A stretch of DNA of 64,000 nucleotides from Syntrophomonas sp. DTU018 (GTDB lineage: Bacteria > Bacillota > Syntrophomonadia > Syntrophomonadales > Syntrophomonadaceae): assembly GCA_001513155.1 (NCBI GenBank), contig LFSR01000032.1, positions 1 through 64,000 on the forward strand. The letters run 5' to 3'. Position 1 is the stretch's first letter. Each line of letters opens with the position of its first letter. A program made the position numbers and the translations under genes. The notes beneath the pieces are model-generated. The model was not told the DNA's origin. It did no database searches and saw only the letters and a list, made by a program, of their open reading frames with translations. Positions 1 to 7,849 of the stretch are shown here, piece after piece.

Positions 1-98
1 TAGTACCTGAACTGTTATAAAAAATTTTGGGGGAGTTCACCTACAAAATCTTGACACAGACGCTTAAAACTGGAAAATTACGAGATTCCTTTCTTCTG

Positions 99-107
99 TG
101 ATATAAT
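99..107 (+). promoter_or_regulatory. Putative extended -10 promoter of the PrsA-like gene
   Basis: TGATATAAT (TGn plus a perfect TATAAT at 102-107) lies 31 bp before the GTG start, with no good -35. A TTGACA at 51-56 is 45 bp away and cannot pair with it. The first 138 bp of the window hold no other recognisable gene. Confidence 0.5.
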
Positions 108-138
108 TAGCTTTAACGTAATTGTAGGAGGACGATCA

Positions 139-1104
139 GTGCACAAGAAGATTTATGGCCTGGCGCTGGCTTTGATCATGGTATGCTCCCTTTTTGTGCT
201 GGCGGGGTGTGAGAAAGACCAGGAGGAAAAAATCGTTGGTGAGGTTAATGGCGATGCCATTACCCAGAAACAATTCGACCAGCATTACCGGCTGGTACTC
301 AACTATTATGAACAGAATTACGGCGAAATTGATGAGAAGAAAGACAAAGAGCTGGTAGAAAACCTTAAGGACAGCACCTTTGAGGACCTGGTTATCCAGA
401 AGCTTATCTGGCAGGAAGCTGAAAGAAGAGGTATGAAAGTTGACGAGGAACAGGTAGAGCAAGATTTGGCATATATCCGGGAGCAGAGAAACCAGCAGGA
501 GGAAAACGGGTACGAGAAATTCCTAAAAGAAAATGGATTTGATGAGGAATTTCTGAAACAGGAATGGAAAACCCAGAACATGTACCTGCAGCTGGGGGAA
601 GAGGTAACCAAGGACGTAACTGTTACAGAAGAGGAGTGCCGGGAATACTATGAACAGAATAAGGAAGCTTTTTCCCATCCAGGGGGGAAGCAAATCTATC
701 ACATCCTGGTAGAAACCAAGCAGGAAGCCGAGGAAGTATTGGCCAAGCTGAACCAGGGAGAGTCCTTTAATGACCTGGCAGCCCAGTATTCCATCGATCC
801 GGGCAGCAACACCCGGGGCGGGGATGTTGGGGTTGTAAACCAGGATACCAACTTTGTGGAACCTTTCAAAGAGGCCGCACTGGAGTTGCAGCCCGGGGAA
901 CTGCTTACCACGCCGGTAGAGACCGAATACGGCTATCATATAATTAAAGCCGGGCAGCAAGTGGAGGAAGGGATATGGCCTTTTGAGAAGGTACAGGAAA
1001 GTATCGAAGCCTACCTGCTGCAGGACAAGAAGAACCAGGTATTCAGTGAGTTCCTGGAGAATCTGCGGGCCAACGCAGATATTAAAGACTATCGCAAGTC
1101 CTGA
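139..1104 (+). CDS. PrsA-like peptidyl-prolyl isomerase lipoprotein
   Basis: Extracytoplasmic foldase that should assist folding of secreted proteins on the outer face of the membrane. A signal peptide occupies residues 1-23 and ends in the lipobox LAGC, with Cys24 as the likely lipidated residue. A SurA/PrsA-type helical N-domain covers about 30-170, and a parvulin (PPIC) domain covers about 180-272 with the typical YHILV, GGDVG and EYGYHIIK segments. The length of 321 aa is normal for PrsA. The start is GTG at 139, preceded by TAGGAGGA with 6-7 nt spacing. The gene appears monocistronic, with its own promoter and a terminator after it. Family assignment is firm; the client proteins are unknown. 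Confidence 0.9.
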   Translation: MHKKIYGLALALIMVCSLFVLAGCEKDQEEKIVGEVNGDAITQKQFDQHYRLVLNYYEQNYGEIDEKKDKELVENLKDSTFEDLVIQKLIWQEAERRGMKVDEEQVEQDLAYIREQRNQQEENGYEKFLKENGFDEEFLKQEWKTQNMYLQLGEEVTKDVTVTEEECREYYEQNKEAFSHPGGKQIYHILVETKQEAEEVLAKLNQGESFNDLAAQYSIDPGSNTRGGDVGVVNQDTNFVEPFKEAALELQPGELLTTPVETEYGYHIIKAGQQVEEGIWPFEKVQESIEAYLLQDKKNQVFSEFLENLRANADIKDYRKS

Positions 1105-1130
1105 TTCAGCCGCTTAACAGCAGACAGAAA

Positions 1131-1175
1131 GCTGACTCCTGGCATGGCTTGGCAGCCAGTGGAGTCAGCTTTTGT
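1131..1175 (+). terminator. Rho-independent terminator after the PrsA-like gene
   Basis: GCTGACTCC (1131-1139) pairs perfectly with GGAGTCAGC (1161-1169), followed by TTTTGTTTA. Confidence 0.85.
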
Positions 1176-1283
1176 TTATTGGCGGTATAGGGAGCAGCAT
1201 GGAGGCATCCATCAAATACTGCTTGTTATATCTGGGTTTAGGGAATATCATTATTGTAGTAGATGAAATAACGGGGAGATCCC

Positions 1284-1733
1284 ATGAAAACTGTTTATCA
1301 AAAAATTAACCAGAATGATTATCGGCTGACTCCCCAGCGAGCTGTAGTGCTGCAGGTGATGATCGATAATCAAGGCAAGCATCTGAGCGCCGAGGATGTT
1401 TTAAGAGAGGCACGGAAAAAGTCGCCTAACATAGGTATCGCCACGGTGTACCGGACTTTAGAGAAACTTGCCAGTATAAATGTTCTGTACAAGACGGTTT
1501 TTGAAGGCGGTCGCTATCGTTATGAACTGTCCATTGGCGATGAGCACCAGCACCATCACCTTATCTGCCTTAACTGCGGGTCCATCACCGAAATGGAAGA
1601 TGATCTCCTGCACATCCTGGAAGAGAGGCTGGAAAAAAGCGGTTTTCACGTAGTGGACCACGAGCTTAAATTTTACGGGTACTGCCCCGAATGTAACCGC
1701 AAAATGAACAATAACCAGGAAAATAACGAGTAA
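1284..1733 (+). CDS. fur: Fur family metal-dependent repressor
   Basis: Fur-superfamily regulator of 149 aa. A winged helix covers about residues 10-75, with the family's RLTPQR start and an ATVYRTLEKL recognition region. The central HHH motif lies near 89-91, and two Cys pairs (C95xxC98 and C134xxC137) fit the structural zinc site. ATG 1284 follows a GGGGAG ribosome site. It lies directly upstream of feoB1, and a strong Fur-box match sits between the two genes, so an iron sensor (Fur sensu stricto) is more likely than PerR or Zur. The subtype is inferred from this context; family membership is clear. A weak Fur-like half site before its own start (about 1244-1256) may indicate autoregulation. 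Confidence 0.88.
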   Translation: MKTVYQKINQNDYRLTPQRAVVLQVMIDNQGKHLSAEDVLREARKKSPNIGIATVYRTLEKLASINVLYKTVFEGGRYRYELSIGDEHQHHHLICLNCGSITEMEDDLLHILEERLEKSGFHVVDHELKFYGYCPECNRKMNNNQENNE

Positions 1734-1752
1734 ATTTTTTTATTACTCATTT

Positions 1753-1771
1753 GATAATGATTATCTTTATC
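1753..1771. promoter_or_regulatory. Fur box upstream of feoB1
   Basis: The sequence matches the classical 19-bp Fur consensus (GATAATGATAATCATTATC) at 17 of 19 positions, with mismatches only at positions 10 and 14. It lies in the 57-bp gap between fur and feoB1, 19 bp before the GTG start. Confidence 0.8.
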
Positions 1772-1790
1772 GCCAAAGGTCGGAGAAGCT

Positions 1791-3524
1791 GTGAAGGCTA
1801 TTATAGTAGGCAATCCTAATGTAGGGAAAAGCTATGTATTCAATCGTCTCACTGGCCAGGAGGTTTTCGTCTCCAATTATCCCGGAACTTCGGTAGAAAT
1901 TAATCGCGGCTTTCTTACCGTTGGGAATAAATCCATAGAGCTTCTTGATATGCCGGGAGTATATTCCCTTAACAGTGGTACCCCAGAAGCCGCTATGCTG
2001 GTAGAGGCATTAAAAGAACCTCCGGACTTGATAATTCAGGTCCTGGATACAGTCAATCTGGAACGCAATCTGGTGCTTACCCTGGAACTAATGAAGGCCA
2101 ATCTGCCTATGGTTCTGCTCTTAAACCAGGTTGACCGTGCCCGGGAGATGGGTTTGAGAATTGACAGCCAGGTTTTATCCAGAGAACTAGGGTTGCCGGT
2201 TTTTCCATTTTCCGCCCTGACCGGGGAGGGTGTTTTAGATCTCCTGGAGCAACTGGCCAAGGGGGTTCCCCGCAGCAAGAAGGTTCAGGTAGTATCCCTG
2301 GAAACAGTGGAATGTCAAGGATGTGACAGGTGTGCATGCGGACCTGTCCTTAGCTGTGAAGGAGTGAACCTGAAACTGTTTGACCAGGCCCGCCTGCTGG
2401 CTGGCAAAACTACTACCAGAATAGAGCGAACTCAGATGCACTGGCTGGAAAAGGCTCAGAACTGGATTGATCAGCCTATTCTGGGCACTGTATTGCTGTT
2501 GCTCCTGGCCTATCTTTCCTTTGTGATTCTGCTGCAGTTTATCAATTTAAGTGAAGGGCCTATCAGCGCCCTGTTAGATCCGGTTAATCAACTGATAAGC
2601 GAGGCTATTGTCGAACTGCTGCCGGCCGGTATCATAGCCCAGGTGCTTTCCAAGGCAGTTCCTGAGGGTATTGTAATACCTTTTACCATTGTTATGCCCG
2701 CTATGCTGATGGTCAGTATTCTTATGGCCTTGATGGAAGACAGCGGTATCTTGCCCCGCTATTCGGTGGCTCTGGAGCGGGTAAGTCGGATTTTCGGCTT
2801 GTCCGGACAAGCAATTATACCTCTTACTCTGGGATTGGGCTGCCGAACCCCGGCAGTAGTAGCCACACGGATACTGCCTAACACTGCCCAGCGCTTTATA
2901 ACGGTGGCCTTGCTTAGTATTGTAGTGCCCTGTGCTGCTACCTTAGGCATTATGGCTTCAGTGATAGCCAAGTTCAATGCTTCCTTGGTGGCGGTAGCAG
3001 GGGCCCTAGTGGCAGTATTCCTGGGATTGAGCTTGGTACTGGGGCGTATTAATACCCAGCAGGAAGAATTCATTTATGAACTGCCTCCCCTGCGCATACC
3101 TAACTGGCACAATATTGCCATTAAGGTAAAAGCCAGGTTTACGGGCTTCTTTACCGAGATTCTGCCTCTCTTGCTGGTTATGAGCATTGCTATTCGCACC
3201 ATTATCGAGTCGGGGGTCCTGCAGCTTCTGGATGGGTTGGGACCTATAACCCGTGTTCTGTTCGGAATACCTTCCGAAGCTTTCGTAGCAGTTTTACTAA
3301 CGGTTTTTCAGCGCTACCTGGCACCGCTGTTATTGCTGAACTTGACTCTTACCCCCAGGGAAGCTACCATTGCCATCACTATGGTGGTTATATCTCTTCC
3401 TTGTCTGCCGGTTATGGTTATGACGATTAGGGAGTTGGGCTTAAAAGCTCTGGGCAAGATTATTGGCATGGGATTTCTGGCCTCATTTTTAGTCGGCATT
3501 GCATTAAATTTAATTTTGCCCTAG
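1791..3524 (+). CDS. feoB: Ferrous iron transporter FeoB, short form with Cys-rich linker
   Basis: GTPase-gated Fe(II) permease of the inner membrane. The N-terminal G domain has G1 GNPNVGKS (7-14), G2 in NYPGTS, G3 DMPG and G4 NQVD. After a short helical region, the polytopic gate-containing C-half runs from about residue 230 to the end. The length of 577 aa is below the usual 650-770. An unusual cluster CQGCDRCACG with a further Cys (C175, C178, C181, C183, C189) lies between the G domain and the membrane part. GTG 1791 follows GGAGAAGC. It sits behind a Fur box and is followed by feoA, the reverse of the order in the second feo locus of this window. Iron is the likely substrate; another divalent metal is possible. 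Confidence 0.88.
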   Translation: MKAIIVGNPNVGKSYVFNRLTGQEVFVSNYPGTSVEINRGFLTVGNKSIELLDMPGVYSLNSGTPEAAMLVEALKEPPDLIIQVLDTVNLERNLVLTLELMKANLPMVLLLNQVDRAREMGLRIDSQVLSRELGLPVFPFSALTGEGVLDLLEQLAKGVPRSKKVQVVSLETVECQGCDRCACGPVLSCEGVNLKLFDQARLLAGKTTTRIERTQMHWLEKAQNWIDQPILGTVLLLLLAYLSFVILLQFINLSEGPISALLDPVNQLISEAIVELLPAGIIAQVLSKAVPEGIVIPFTIVMPAMLMVSILMALMEDSGILPRYSVALERVSRIFGLSGQAIIPLTLGLGCRTPAVVATRILPNTAQRFITVALLSIVVPCAATLGIMASVIAKFNASLVAVAGALVAVFLGLSLVLGRINTQQEEFIYELPPLRIPNWHNIAIKVKARFTGFFTEILPLLLVMSIAIRTIIESGVLQLLDGLGPITRVLFGIPSEAFVAVLLTVFQRYLAPLLLLNLTLTPREATIAITMVVISLPCLPVMVMTIRELGLKALGKIIGMGFLASFLVGIALNLILP

Positions 3525-3543
3525 GGTGAAGGAGGGATTACCG

Positions 3544-3762
3544 GTGAGATTAGACACTTTAGAAACTGGCCGTAAAGTACGGGTCGTAAGCATAAATAAG
3601 GGGACAGGAGCGGAACAGCGTTTGCTGGAAATGGGAATTGTGCCTGGGGTGGAAGTTGAACTGCTGGCTAAACATCCTTTGAAGGGACCGGTAATAGTCA
3701 AACTGAACAATACTCGTATAGCTTTGGGACGCCAGTTGGCCAATTCTATAGAGGTGGAATAA
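3544..3762 (+). CDS. feoA: FeoA-domain protein
   Basis: Small cytoplasmic SH3-like protein of 72 aa that partners FeoB in Fe(II) uptake. It shows the FeoA pattern: a G-x-x-x-R-L-x-E-MG turn (ending in EQRLLEMGIVPG), a basic strand and a C-terminal strand ALGRQLANSIEVE. The GTG at 3544 is chosen because AAGGAGGG ends 8 nt before it; an upstream in-frame GTG at 3526 would place that ribosome site inside the gene. It lies 19 bp after feoB1 and is certainly co-transcribed. Confidence 0.88.
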   Translation: MRLDTLETGRKVRVVSINKGTGAEQRLLEMGIVPGVEVELLAKHPLKGPVIVKLNNTRIALGRQLANSIEVE

Positions 3763-3819
3763 CCCTTGGGAAAATTATTGCGGATAGATGTTTTACTTGT
3801 TAGTAATTATAGTATTATT

Positions 3820-3838
3820 AGTTATGATAATAATTAGA
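3820..3838. promoter_or_regulatory. Possible weak Fur box before the SUF pair
   Basis: The core TATGATAATAATTA gives 13 of 19 matches to the Fur consensus. It lies in a very AT-rich gap 58 bp before the sufC-like start. An IscR-type or unrelated site is equally possible. Confidence 0.35.
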
Positions 3839-3896
3839 TTATAACGCTGGGTTATGTTATTCTGACAGTAAGTTAAATCCAATGGAGGGAGCAGTT

Positions 3897-4646
3897 ATGC
3901 TGCGGTTGGAACAGGTGAGCATGTCAGTCAACCAGAACAATGGAGACAATAAGGAAATACTGCACAACATTGATTTGGAATTCGATGCCGGTAAGCTGTA
4001 TGCTATAACCGGACCCAACGGCGGAGGGAAGACCTCTCTAGCCAAAGTGATTATGGGTATCTATGGTTTATCTTCGGGAAGAATTTACCTGAATGATGAG
4101 GATATTACCGATTTGACCGTGACAGAACGGGCTCGCAAGGGAATAGCTTATGCTTTTCAGCAGCCTCCTCGCTTTAAGGGCTTAACGGTAAGTGATCTTT
4201 TGAAAATAGCAGATTCGGAACTGGACATAATCGGACTGCGCAAGAGCCTGCGTGATGTGGGACTGTGCCCGGAAGACTATTTGGACCGGGATGTAGGCCC
4301 GGGTTTAAGCGGCGGGGAAATGAAGCGTATTGAAATATCTCAGGTATTGGCGCGCAGGGCAACAGTCAGTATTTTTGACGAACCCGAAGCAGGCGTGGAT
4401 CTGTGGACTATCCAGAGGCTGATAGGCATCATTGTCAACCGCTACAAGGATAATCCCAAAAATACCGCCATTATCATTACCCATAATGAAAACGTCCTGC
4501 CTATTTGTGATGAAATAATTGTACTGGAGGAAGGCCGGATTCGTTCCCGGGGCACCTACGAGGAGATATGGCCTTTAATCAGAGATGAAATTGAATGCAA
4601 ACGCAGATTAGAATGCCGGGGGGAAATGGGCTATGAAATTCAGTGA
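3897..4646 (+). CDS. sufC: SUF-type FeS assembly ATPase (SufC/SmsC)
   Basis: Cytoplasmic ABC ATPase (249 aa) of the SUF iron-sulfur assembly scaffold. Walker A GPNGGGKTS begins near residue 39, the signature LSGGEMKRIE near 137, and Walker B with FDEPEAGVD near 158; the last is diagnostic of SufC rather than of transport ABC proteins. ATG 3897 has GGAGGGA 6 nt upstream, whereas an in-frame ATG at 3882 overlaps that site. The gene overlaps the next by 14 bp. No sufS, sufU or sufD is adjacent, so this is the two-gene minimal form of SUF (SmsCB) known from archaea and anaerobic bacteria. Confidence 0.9.
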   Translation: MLRLEQVSMSVNQNNGDNKEILHNIDLEFDAGKLYAITGPNGGGKTSLAKVIMGIYGLSSGRIYLNDEDITDLTVTERARKGIAYAFQQPPRFKGLTVSDLLKIADSELDIIGLRKSLRDVGLCPEDYLDRDVGPGLSGGEMKRIEISQVLARRATVSIFDEPEAGVDLWTIQRLIGIIVNRYKDNPKNTAIIITHNENVLPICDEIIVLEEGRIRSRGTYEEIWPLIRDEIECKRRLECRGEMGYEIQ

Positions 4647-5556
4647 GATTGACGCTAGTTTATTAAGTACTATTGCTAATATTACTGAAGTCCCCAGTGG
4701 CGCAGTAAATATCCGTAAGGATGGACAACCCTTGATCCGGATGTCCTCGCCCAATATAACCATTAATCCCAAACAAGATAAACCCGGGATAGATGTTATT
4801 GTCAAACCAGGCACCAAAGGTGAAAGTGTGCATATTCCGGTCATAGTTACCAAAGCTGGCCTGCAGGATTTGGTTTACAATACTTTTGAAATCGGAGAGG
4901 ATGCGGACGTTACCATTATAGCCGGTTGTGGAATCCATAATGACAGCCACCAGAATTCCGGTCACGATGGCATCCACGAGTTTATCATAAAGCCTGGTGC
5001 CCGGGTCCGCTATGTGGAAAAACATTACGGGGCTGGCAGCGGCAGTGGGAAGCGGGTTTTGAATCCTACTACCATAGTGCGAATGGGCCGCGGGTCTTAT
5101 GCGGAAATGGAATTGGTGCAGATCAGAGGCGTTGATGATACCTACCGTAAGACCATGGGATATATGGAAGATAAGGCGTACCTGAAAATAGTGGAGCGGT
5201 TGCTTACCCATAATGAGCAAAAGGCTCAGTCGGAGATCGAAATCAACATAGAAGGTCAGGACGCATCAGCCCAAATTCTCTCCCGTTCTGTGGCTCAAGA
5301 TAGCTCCTATCAGGTATTTAAGGCAGCCATGATTGGCAAAGCGGCCTGTACCGGCCATGTAGAATGTGATTCCATTATTATGGGTAATGCGATTATTAAA
5401 GCTATTCCCTCCTTGGTAGCGGAGAATTCCGAGGCAGTTCTGACCCACGAAGCAGCCATCGGCAAGATTGCTGGAGAGCAGTTGATAAAACTGATGTCTC
5501 TAGGTCTTACCGAAACCGAGGCCATTAACACCATTATCGAGGGATTCCTGCGTTAA
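4633..5556 (+). CDS. SufB/SufD-family scaffold protein (SmsB, minimal SUF)
   Basis: SufBD beta-helix core protein of 307 aa, shorter than SufB (about 470) and SufD (about 430). Recognisable parts include IIAGCGIHNDS, GARVRYVEKHYG, a run of beta-helix repeats and the C-terminal SRSVAQDSS...HEAAIGKI...LMSLGLTETEA segment seen in all SufB/D. It should form a 2:2 complex with the upstream ATPase and build or carry FeS clusters. The start at 4633 overlaps the sufC-like stop, so the two are translationally coupled. Which residues hold the cluster is not evident; a Cys lies in AGCGIH and others at AACTGHVEC. Confidence 0.85.
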   Translation: MKFSEIDASLLSTIANITEVPSGAVNIRKDGQPLIRMSSPNITINPKQDKPGIDVIVKPGTKGESVHIPVIVTKAGLQDLVYNTFEIGEDADVTIIAGCGIHNDSHQNSGHDGIHEFIIKPGARVRYVEKHYGAGSGSGKRVLNPTTIVRMGRGSYAEMELVQIRGVDDTYRKTMGYMEDKAYLKIVERLLTHNEQKAQSEIEINIEGQDASAQILSRSVAQDSSYQVFKAAMIGKAACTGHVECDSIIMGNAIIKAIPSLVAENSEAVLTHEAAIGKIAGEQLIKLMSLGLTETEAINTIIEGFLR

Positions 5557-5577
5557 ATAACAGGGAGCGGTGATGAT

Positions 5578-6468
5578 ATGAATCTTAATCTCTTCAAAAC
5601 CTTCGTTAAGGTGGTGGAAACCCAGAATCTTTCCAGGACGGCTGATGAACTGGGTTTATCCCAGCCTGCTGTAACCAAACAAATCCAGGCCCTGGAGGAT
5701 ATATATGGTGTATTGCTGCTGGAGCGTTCAGGGCGCCGCCTTAAAACCACGGAAGCAGGAGAAACCCTGTACCAATGTGCCCGGGATATTATTAAAGCCC
5801 TGGAAAAAACCGAAAAAGCTATGGAGGATGTGTCGGAGAGCCGCAAAGGTGCCTTATACATTGGGGCCAGTACTATTCCTGGACAGTACATTCTGCCGCC
5901 AATTATAAAACAGTTTAAGGATCGCTTTCCCAATGTTACCATCAGTATGGATATTGCTGACACTGATAAAATATTTAACCGGGTTGCCGACCGTGAACTG
6001 GATGTAGGGGTGGTAGGGGCATGGATCAACAATCGTAAAGTTGATGGATTTGCCTGGTTGGAAGATGAATTGGTGGTGGTTGTTCCCCAGGATCACCGCC
6101 TTGCCACTAAAGATTATGTAAATGTGAAGGATTTGTTAAGTGAAAAGTGGATAGTACGCGAGAAAGGATCAGGTACCAGACGGGCTATTGAAGATTTTTT
6201 GACAACTCAGGGAGTAAAACGTGAGGAGTTAAATGTGTGCCTGGAAGCGGGTAGTACAGAAGCAGTACTGGCTGCAGTAGAGTCGGGTATGGGAATAAGT
6301 ATTATATCTCACTGGGCGATAAAACGTAGTGAAAACCAGCGCAGCCTGACCAGCATCAAACTTACAGAATCAGGAGCTCGACGATTCCTTTACGTCATCT
6401 ATCCCCGGCAGAAAACCAGGCGCAAAACAGTAATAAACTTCCTGGATATAATAAAAACTATTGCCTAG
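5578..6468 (+). CDS. LysR-family transcriptional regulator
   Basis: LTTR of 296 aa. The N-terminal winged helix covers residues 1-60 (FKTFVKVVETQNLSRTADELG, then SQPAVTKQIQALE), followed by the linker helix and a periplasmic-binding-like effector domain (about 90-290, beginning KGALYIGAST). The type resembles CysB/CbbR/YeiE regulators of sulfur or carbon metabolism. ATG 5578 lies 21 bp after the SUF scaffold gene in the same direction, so it may be read from the same transcript. A terminator follows. The effector cannot be told from sequence. Confidence 0.9.
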   Translation: MNLNLFKTFVKVVETQNLSRTADELGLSQPAVTKQIQALEDIYGVLLLERSGRRLKTTEAGETLYQCARDIIKALEKTEKAMEDVSESRKGALYIGASTIPGQYILPPIIKQFKDRFPNVTISMDIADTDKIFNRVADRELDVGVVGAWINNRKVDGFAWLEDELVVVVPQDHRLATKDYVNVKDLLSEKWIVREKGSGTRRAIEDFLTTQGVKREELNVCLEAGSTEAVLAAVESGMGISIISHWAIKRSENQRSLTSIKLTESGARRFLYVIYPRQKTRRKTVINFLDIIKTIA

Positions 6469-6481
6469 AGGTTGTCGAACT

Positions 6482-6509
6482 AAAGCCCAGCCGGGCTTTT
6501 TATTTTTTT
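6482..6509 (+). terminator. Rho-independent terminator after the LysR gene
   Basis: AAAGCCC (6482-6488) and GGGCTTT (6493-6499) form a stem with a 4-nt loop, followed by TTATTTTTTT. Confidence 0.85.
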
Positions 6510-6599
6510 AAAATAAAATTCTATAAAAAACATTTGATTTTACCGCAACTTTGTTATATTGTAGCTATTGGTTTGAATTTACACTGGGGGGGAGTTAAA

Positions 6600-7058
6600 G
6601 TGTTGCCTTTACCGAAAAAGTATTTTCTTACTGCTGCTGCTTCGGAAGGAGATACTCAATTAACTGCCTTTGACAGTGCCCTTCTAAAGGCACAGGTAGG
6701 TAATACTAATTTACTCAGGGTAAGCAGCATACTGCCTCCAGGGTGCGAGTACTCTCCTGGTTTGGTTATTCCGCCTGGATCTCTGTTGCCCATTGCCTAT
6801 GGAGCCATTGTCAGTGAAAAACCAGGAGATCTGATTTCAGCTGCAGTCGCTGTCGGCCTTCAAGCTGAAGGTTATGGAGTTATTATGGAGTATTCAGGAC
6901 ATTGCTCCAAGTCCGCAGCTGAAGCTGAAGTGGTCCGTATGGTGGAAGAAGCTTTTCGCATCCGCGGATTGGGGCTGATTGACGTAAAGATCGCCTCGGT
7001 TGAACACACGGTGGAAAAGATCGGCTGTGCTTTTGCCGCTGTACCTCTTTGGTACTAG
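6600..7058 (+). CDS. pdaD: Pyruvoyl-dependent arginine decarboxylase
   Basis: Makes agmatine from arginine using a covalently bound pyruvoyl group created by self-cleavage. The protein is 152 aa, normal for the family. The self-processing site VSSILPPGC lies at residues 41-49, with cleavage expected between Ser42 and Ser43. The flanking PPGSLLPIAYG and the C-terminal GCAFAAVPLWY are family hallmarks. The start is GTG 6600, placed 7 nt after GGGGGGAG; upstream in-frame TTG 6534 has no ribosome site and may itself belong to a weak -35 (TTGATT...TATTGT, 17 bp apart). Its convergent neighbour is rubrerythrin. It gives this genome a pyridoxal-free entry to polyamines. Confidence 0.88.
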   Translation: MLPLPKKYFLTAAASEGDTQLTAFDSALLKAQVGNTNLLRVSSILPPGCEYSPGLVIPPGSLLPIAYGAIVSEKPGDLISAAVAVGLQAEGYGVIMEYSGHCSKSAAEAEVVRMVEEAFRIRGLGLIDVKIASVEHTVEKIGCAFAAVPLWY

Positions 7059-7065
7059 AAACAGC

Positions 7066-7090
7066 AAAAAGCCGCCCAATTCGGGGCGGC
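7066..7090 (-). terminator. Terminator for the rubrerythrin transcript (minus strand)
   Basis: On the minus strand the GCCGCCC/GGGCGGC stem is followed at once by TTTTTGCTG. It lies about 195 bp beyond the rubrerythrin stop, on the far side of the repeat element. Confidence 0.6.
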
Positions 7091-7246
7091 TTCAGACTGT
7101 CAAAGAAGTCTATTAGCGCTTCGACGTTCGAGATTGCCACGCCCCTCCGGGGCTCGCAATGACACATAAGATGGCCTTTTGGTATGTCATCGCGAGGAGC
7201 GTAGCGACGTGGCGATCTTTTTTAGCAACTTTTTTGACACTCTCAA

Positions 7247-7270
7247 GCCGCCCAATTCGGGGCGGCTTTT
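7247..7270 (+). terminator. Terminator for the pdaD transcript (plus strand)
   Basis: The stem GCCGCCC (7247-7253)/GGGCGGC (7260-7266) is followed by TTTTCTATC. It lies about 190 bp beyond the pdaD stop and 15 bp before the rubrerythrin stop. Confidence 0.6.
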
Positions 7271-7284
7271 CTATCTACTTATAA

Positions 7285-7824
7285 TTAATAATTTTCAGCC
7301 AGGACTTCATAGTAACTCTGGGGATGGGCACAGGCCGGGCAGATTTCAGGAGCCTCGGTGCCTTCATGGACATATCCGCAGTTGCGGCATTTCCATTTTA
7401 CCGGGGTAGGTTTTTTGAATACGGTGTCATTTTTAATGTTTTCCAGCAGTTTGCGGAAACGCTTTTCGTGTTGTTCTTCCACTTCGGCAATCTCCTCGAA
7501 AACAGTGGCAATTTCCTCGAATCCCTCTTCCCGGGCAATCTTGGCGTATTCCGGGTATATTTTGGAGTGTTCTTCCAATTCACCTTCCGCTGCTTCCAAA
7601 AGGTTGTCCACAGTGGGTTTGATAGATCCGCCGATTAAGAATTTGTAAAAGCGTTTGGCATGTTCTTTTTCATTATCGGCAGTTTCCTGGAAAATTGCGG
7701 CCATCTGCTTGTAACCCTCTTTGTCAGCTTGGCTGGCAAAATAGGTATACTTCATGCGGACTTTGGATTCTCCCGCAAAAGCTGACCACAGATTCTCTTC
7801 GGTTTTGGTTCCTTTCAGATTCAT
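7285..7824 (-). CDS. rbr: Rubrerythrin
   Basis: Cytoplasmic peroxide reductase of anaerobes, 179 aa. The N-terminal four-helix ferritin-like domain holds the di-iron ligand pattern: a first Glu in the ENLWSAFAGES helix, ETADNEKEHA, and a second EEIAEVEEQHEKRF helix. The C-terminal rubredoxin domain (about 144-170) has CRNCGY and CPACAHP for the Fe(Cys)4 site. ATG 7824 follows an AGGAGG site; in-frame codons further upstream lack one. It is second in a two-gene unit, 25 bp after the unknown gene at 7850-8278. Expected role: scavenging H2O2 with electrons from rubredoxin or NAD(P)H donors. Confidence 0.95.
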   Translation of the reverse strand: MNLKGTKTEENLWSAFAGESKVRMKYTYFASQADKEGYKQMAAIFQETADNEKEHAKRFYKFLIGGSIKPTVDNLLEAAEGELEEHSKIYPEYAKIAREEGFEEIATVFEEIAEVEEQHEKRFRKLLENIKNDTVFKKPTPVKWKCRNCGYVHEGTEAPEICPACAHPQSYYEVLAENY

Positions 7825-7849
7825 GCTATTACCTCCTTGTTTAATAATG

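Larger units (their letters stand above)
7066..7270. repeat. Nested inverted-repeat element (MITE/REP-like)
   Basis: The outer arms contain the same GCCGCCC-AATTC-GGGCGGC hairpin (7071-7090 and 7247-7266), with flanks CTTCAGACTGTCAAA and TTTGACACTCTCAAG in inverted orientation. The inner arms are GAGATTGCCACG...TCGCAATGACA (7130-7163) and TGTCATCGCGAGGAGC...GCGATCT (7185-7218), also inverted. The inner arm is the widespread TGTCATTGCGAGGAGCG-type palindromic repeat found in many bacteria. The whole can fold into one long hairpin of about 200 nt. It fills the space between two convergent genes and encodes nothing. Confidence 0.8.

Noticed and set aside
51-56. TTGACA as -35 of the first gene
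   Set aside because: It is 45 bp from the TATAAT at 102-107, and no -10 lies at normal distance.
7179-7409. Open frame with a CHREERSDVAI-like peptide
   Set aside because: This is the familiar translation of the TGTCATTGCGAGGAGCG-type intergenic repeat, not a protein.
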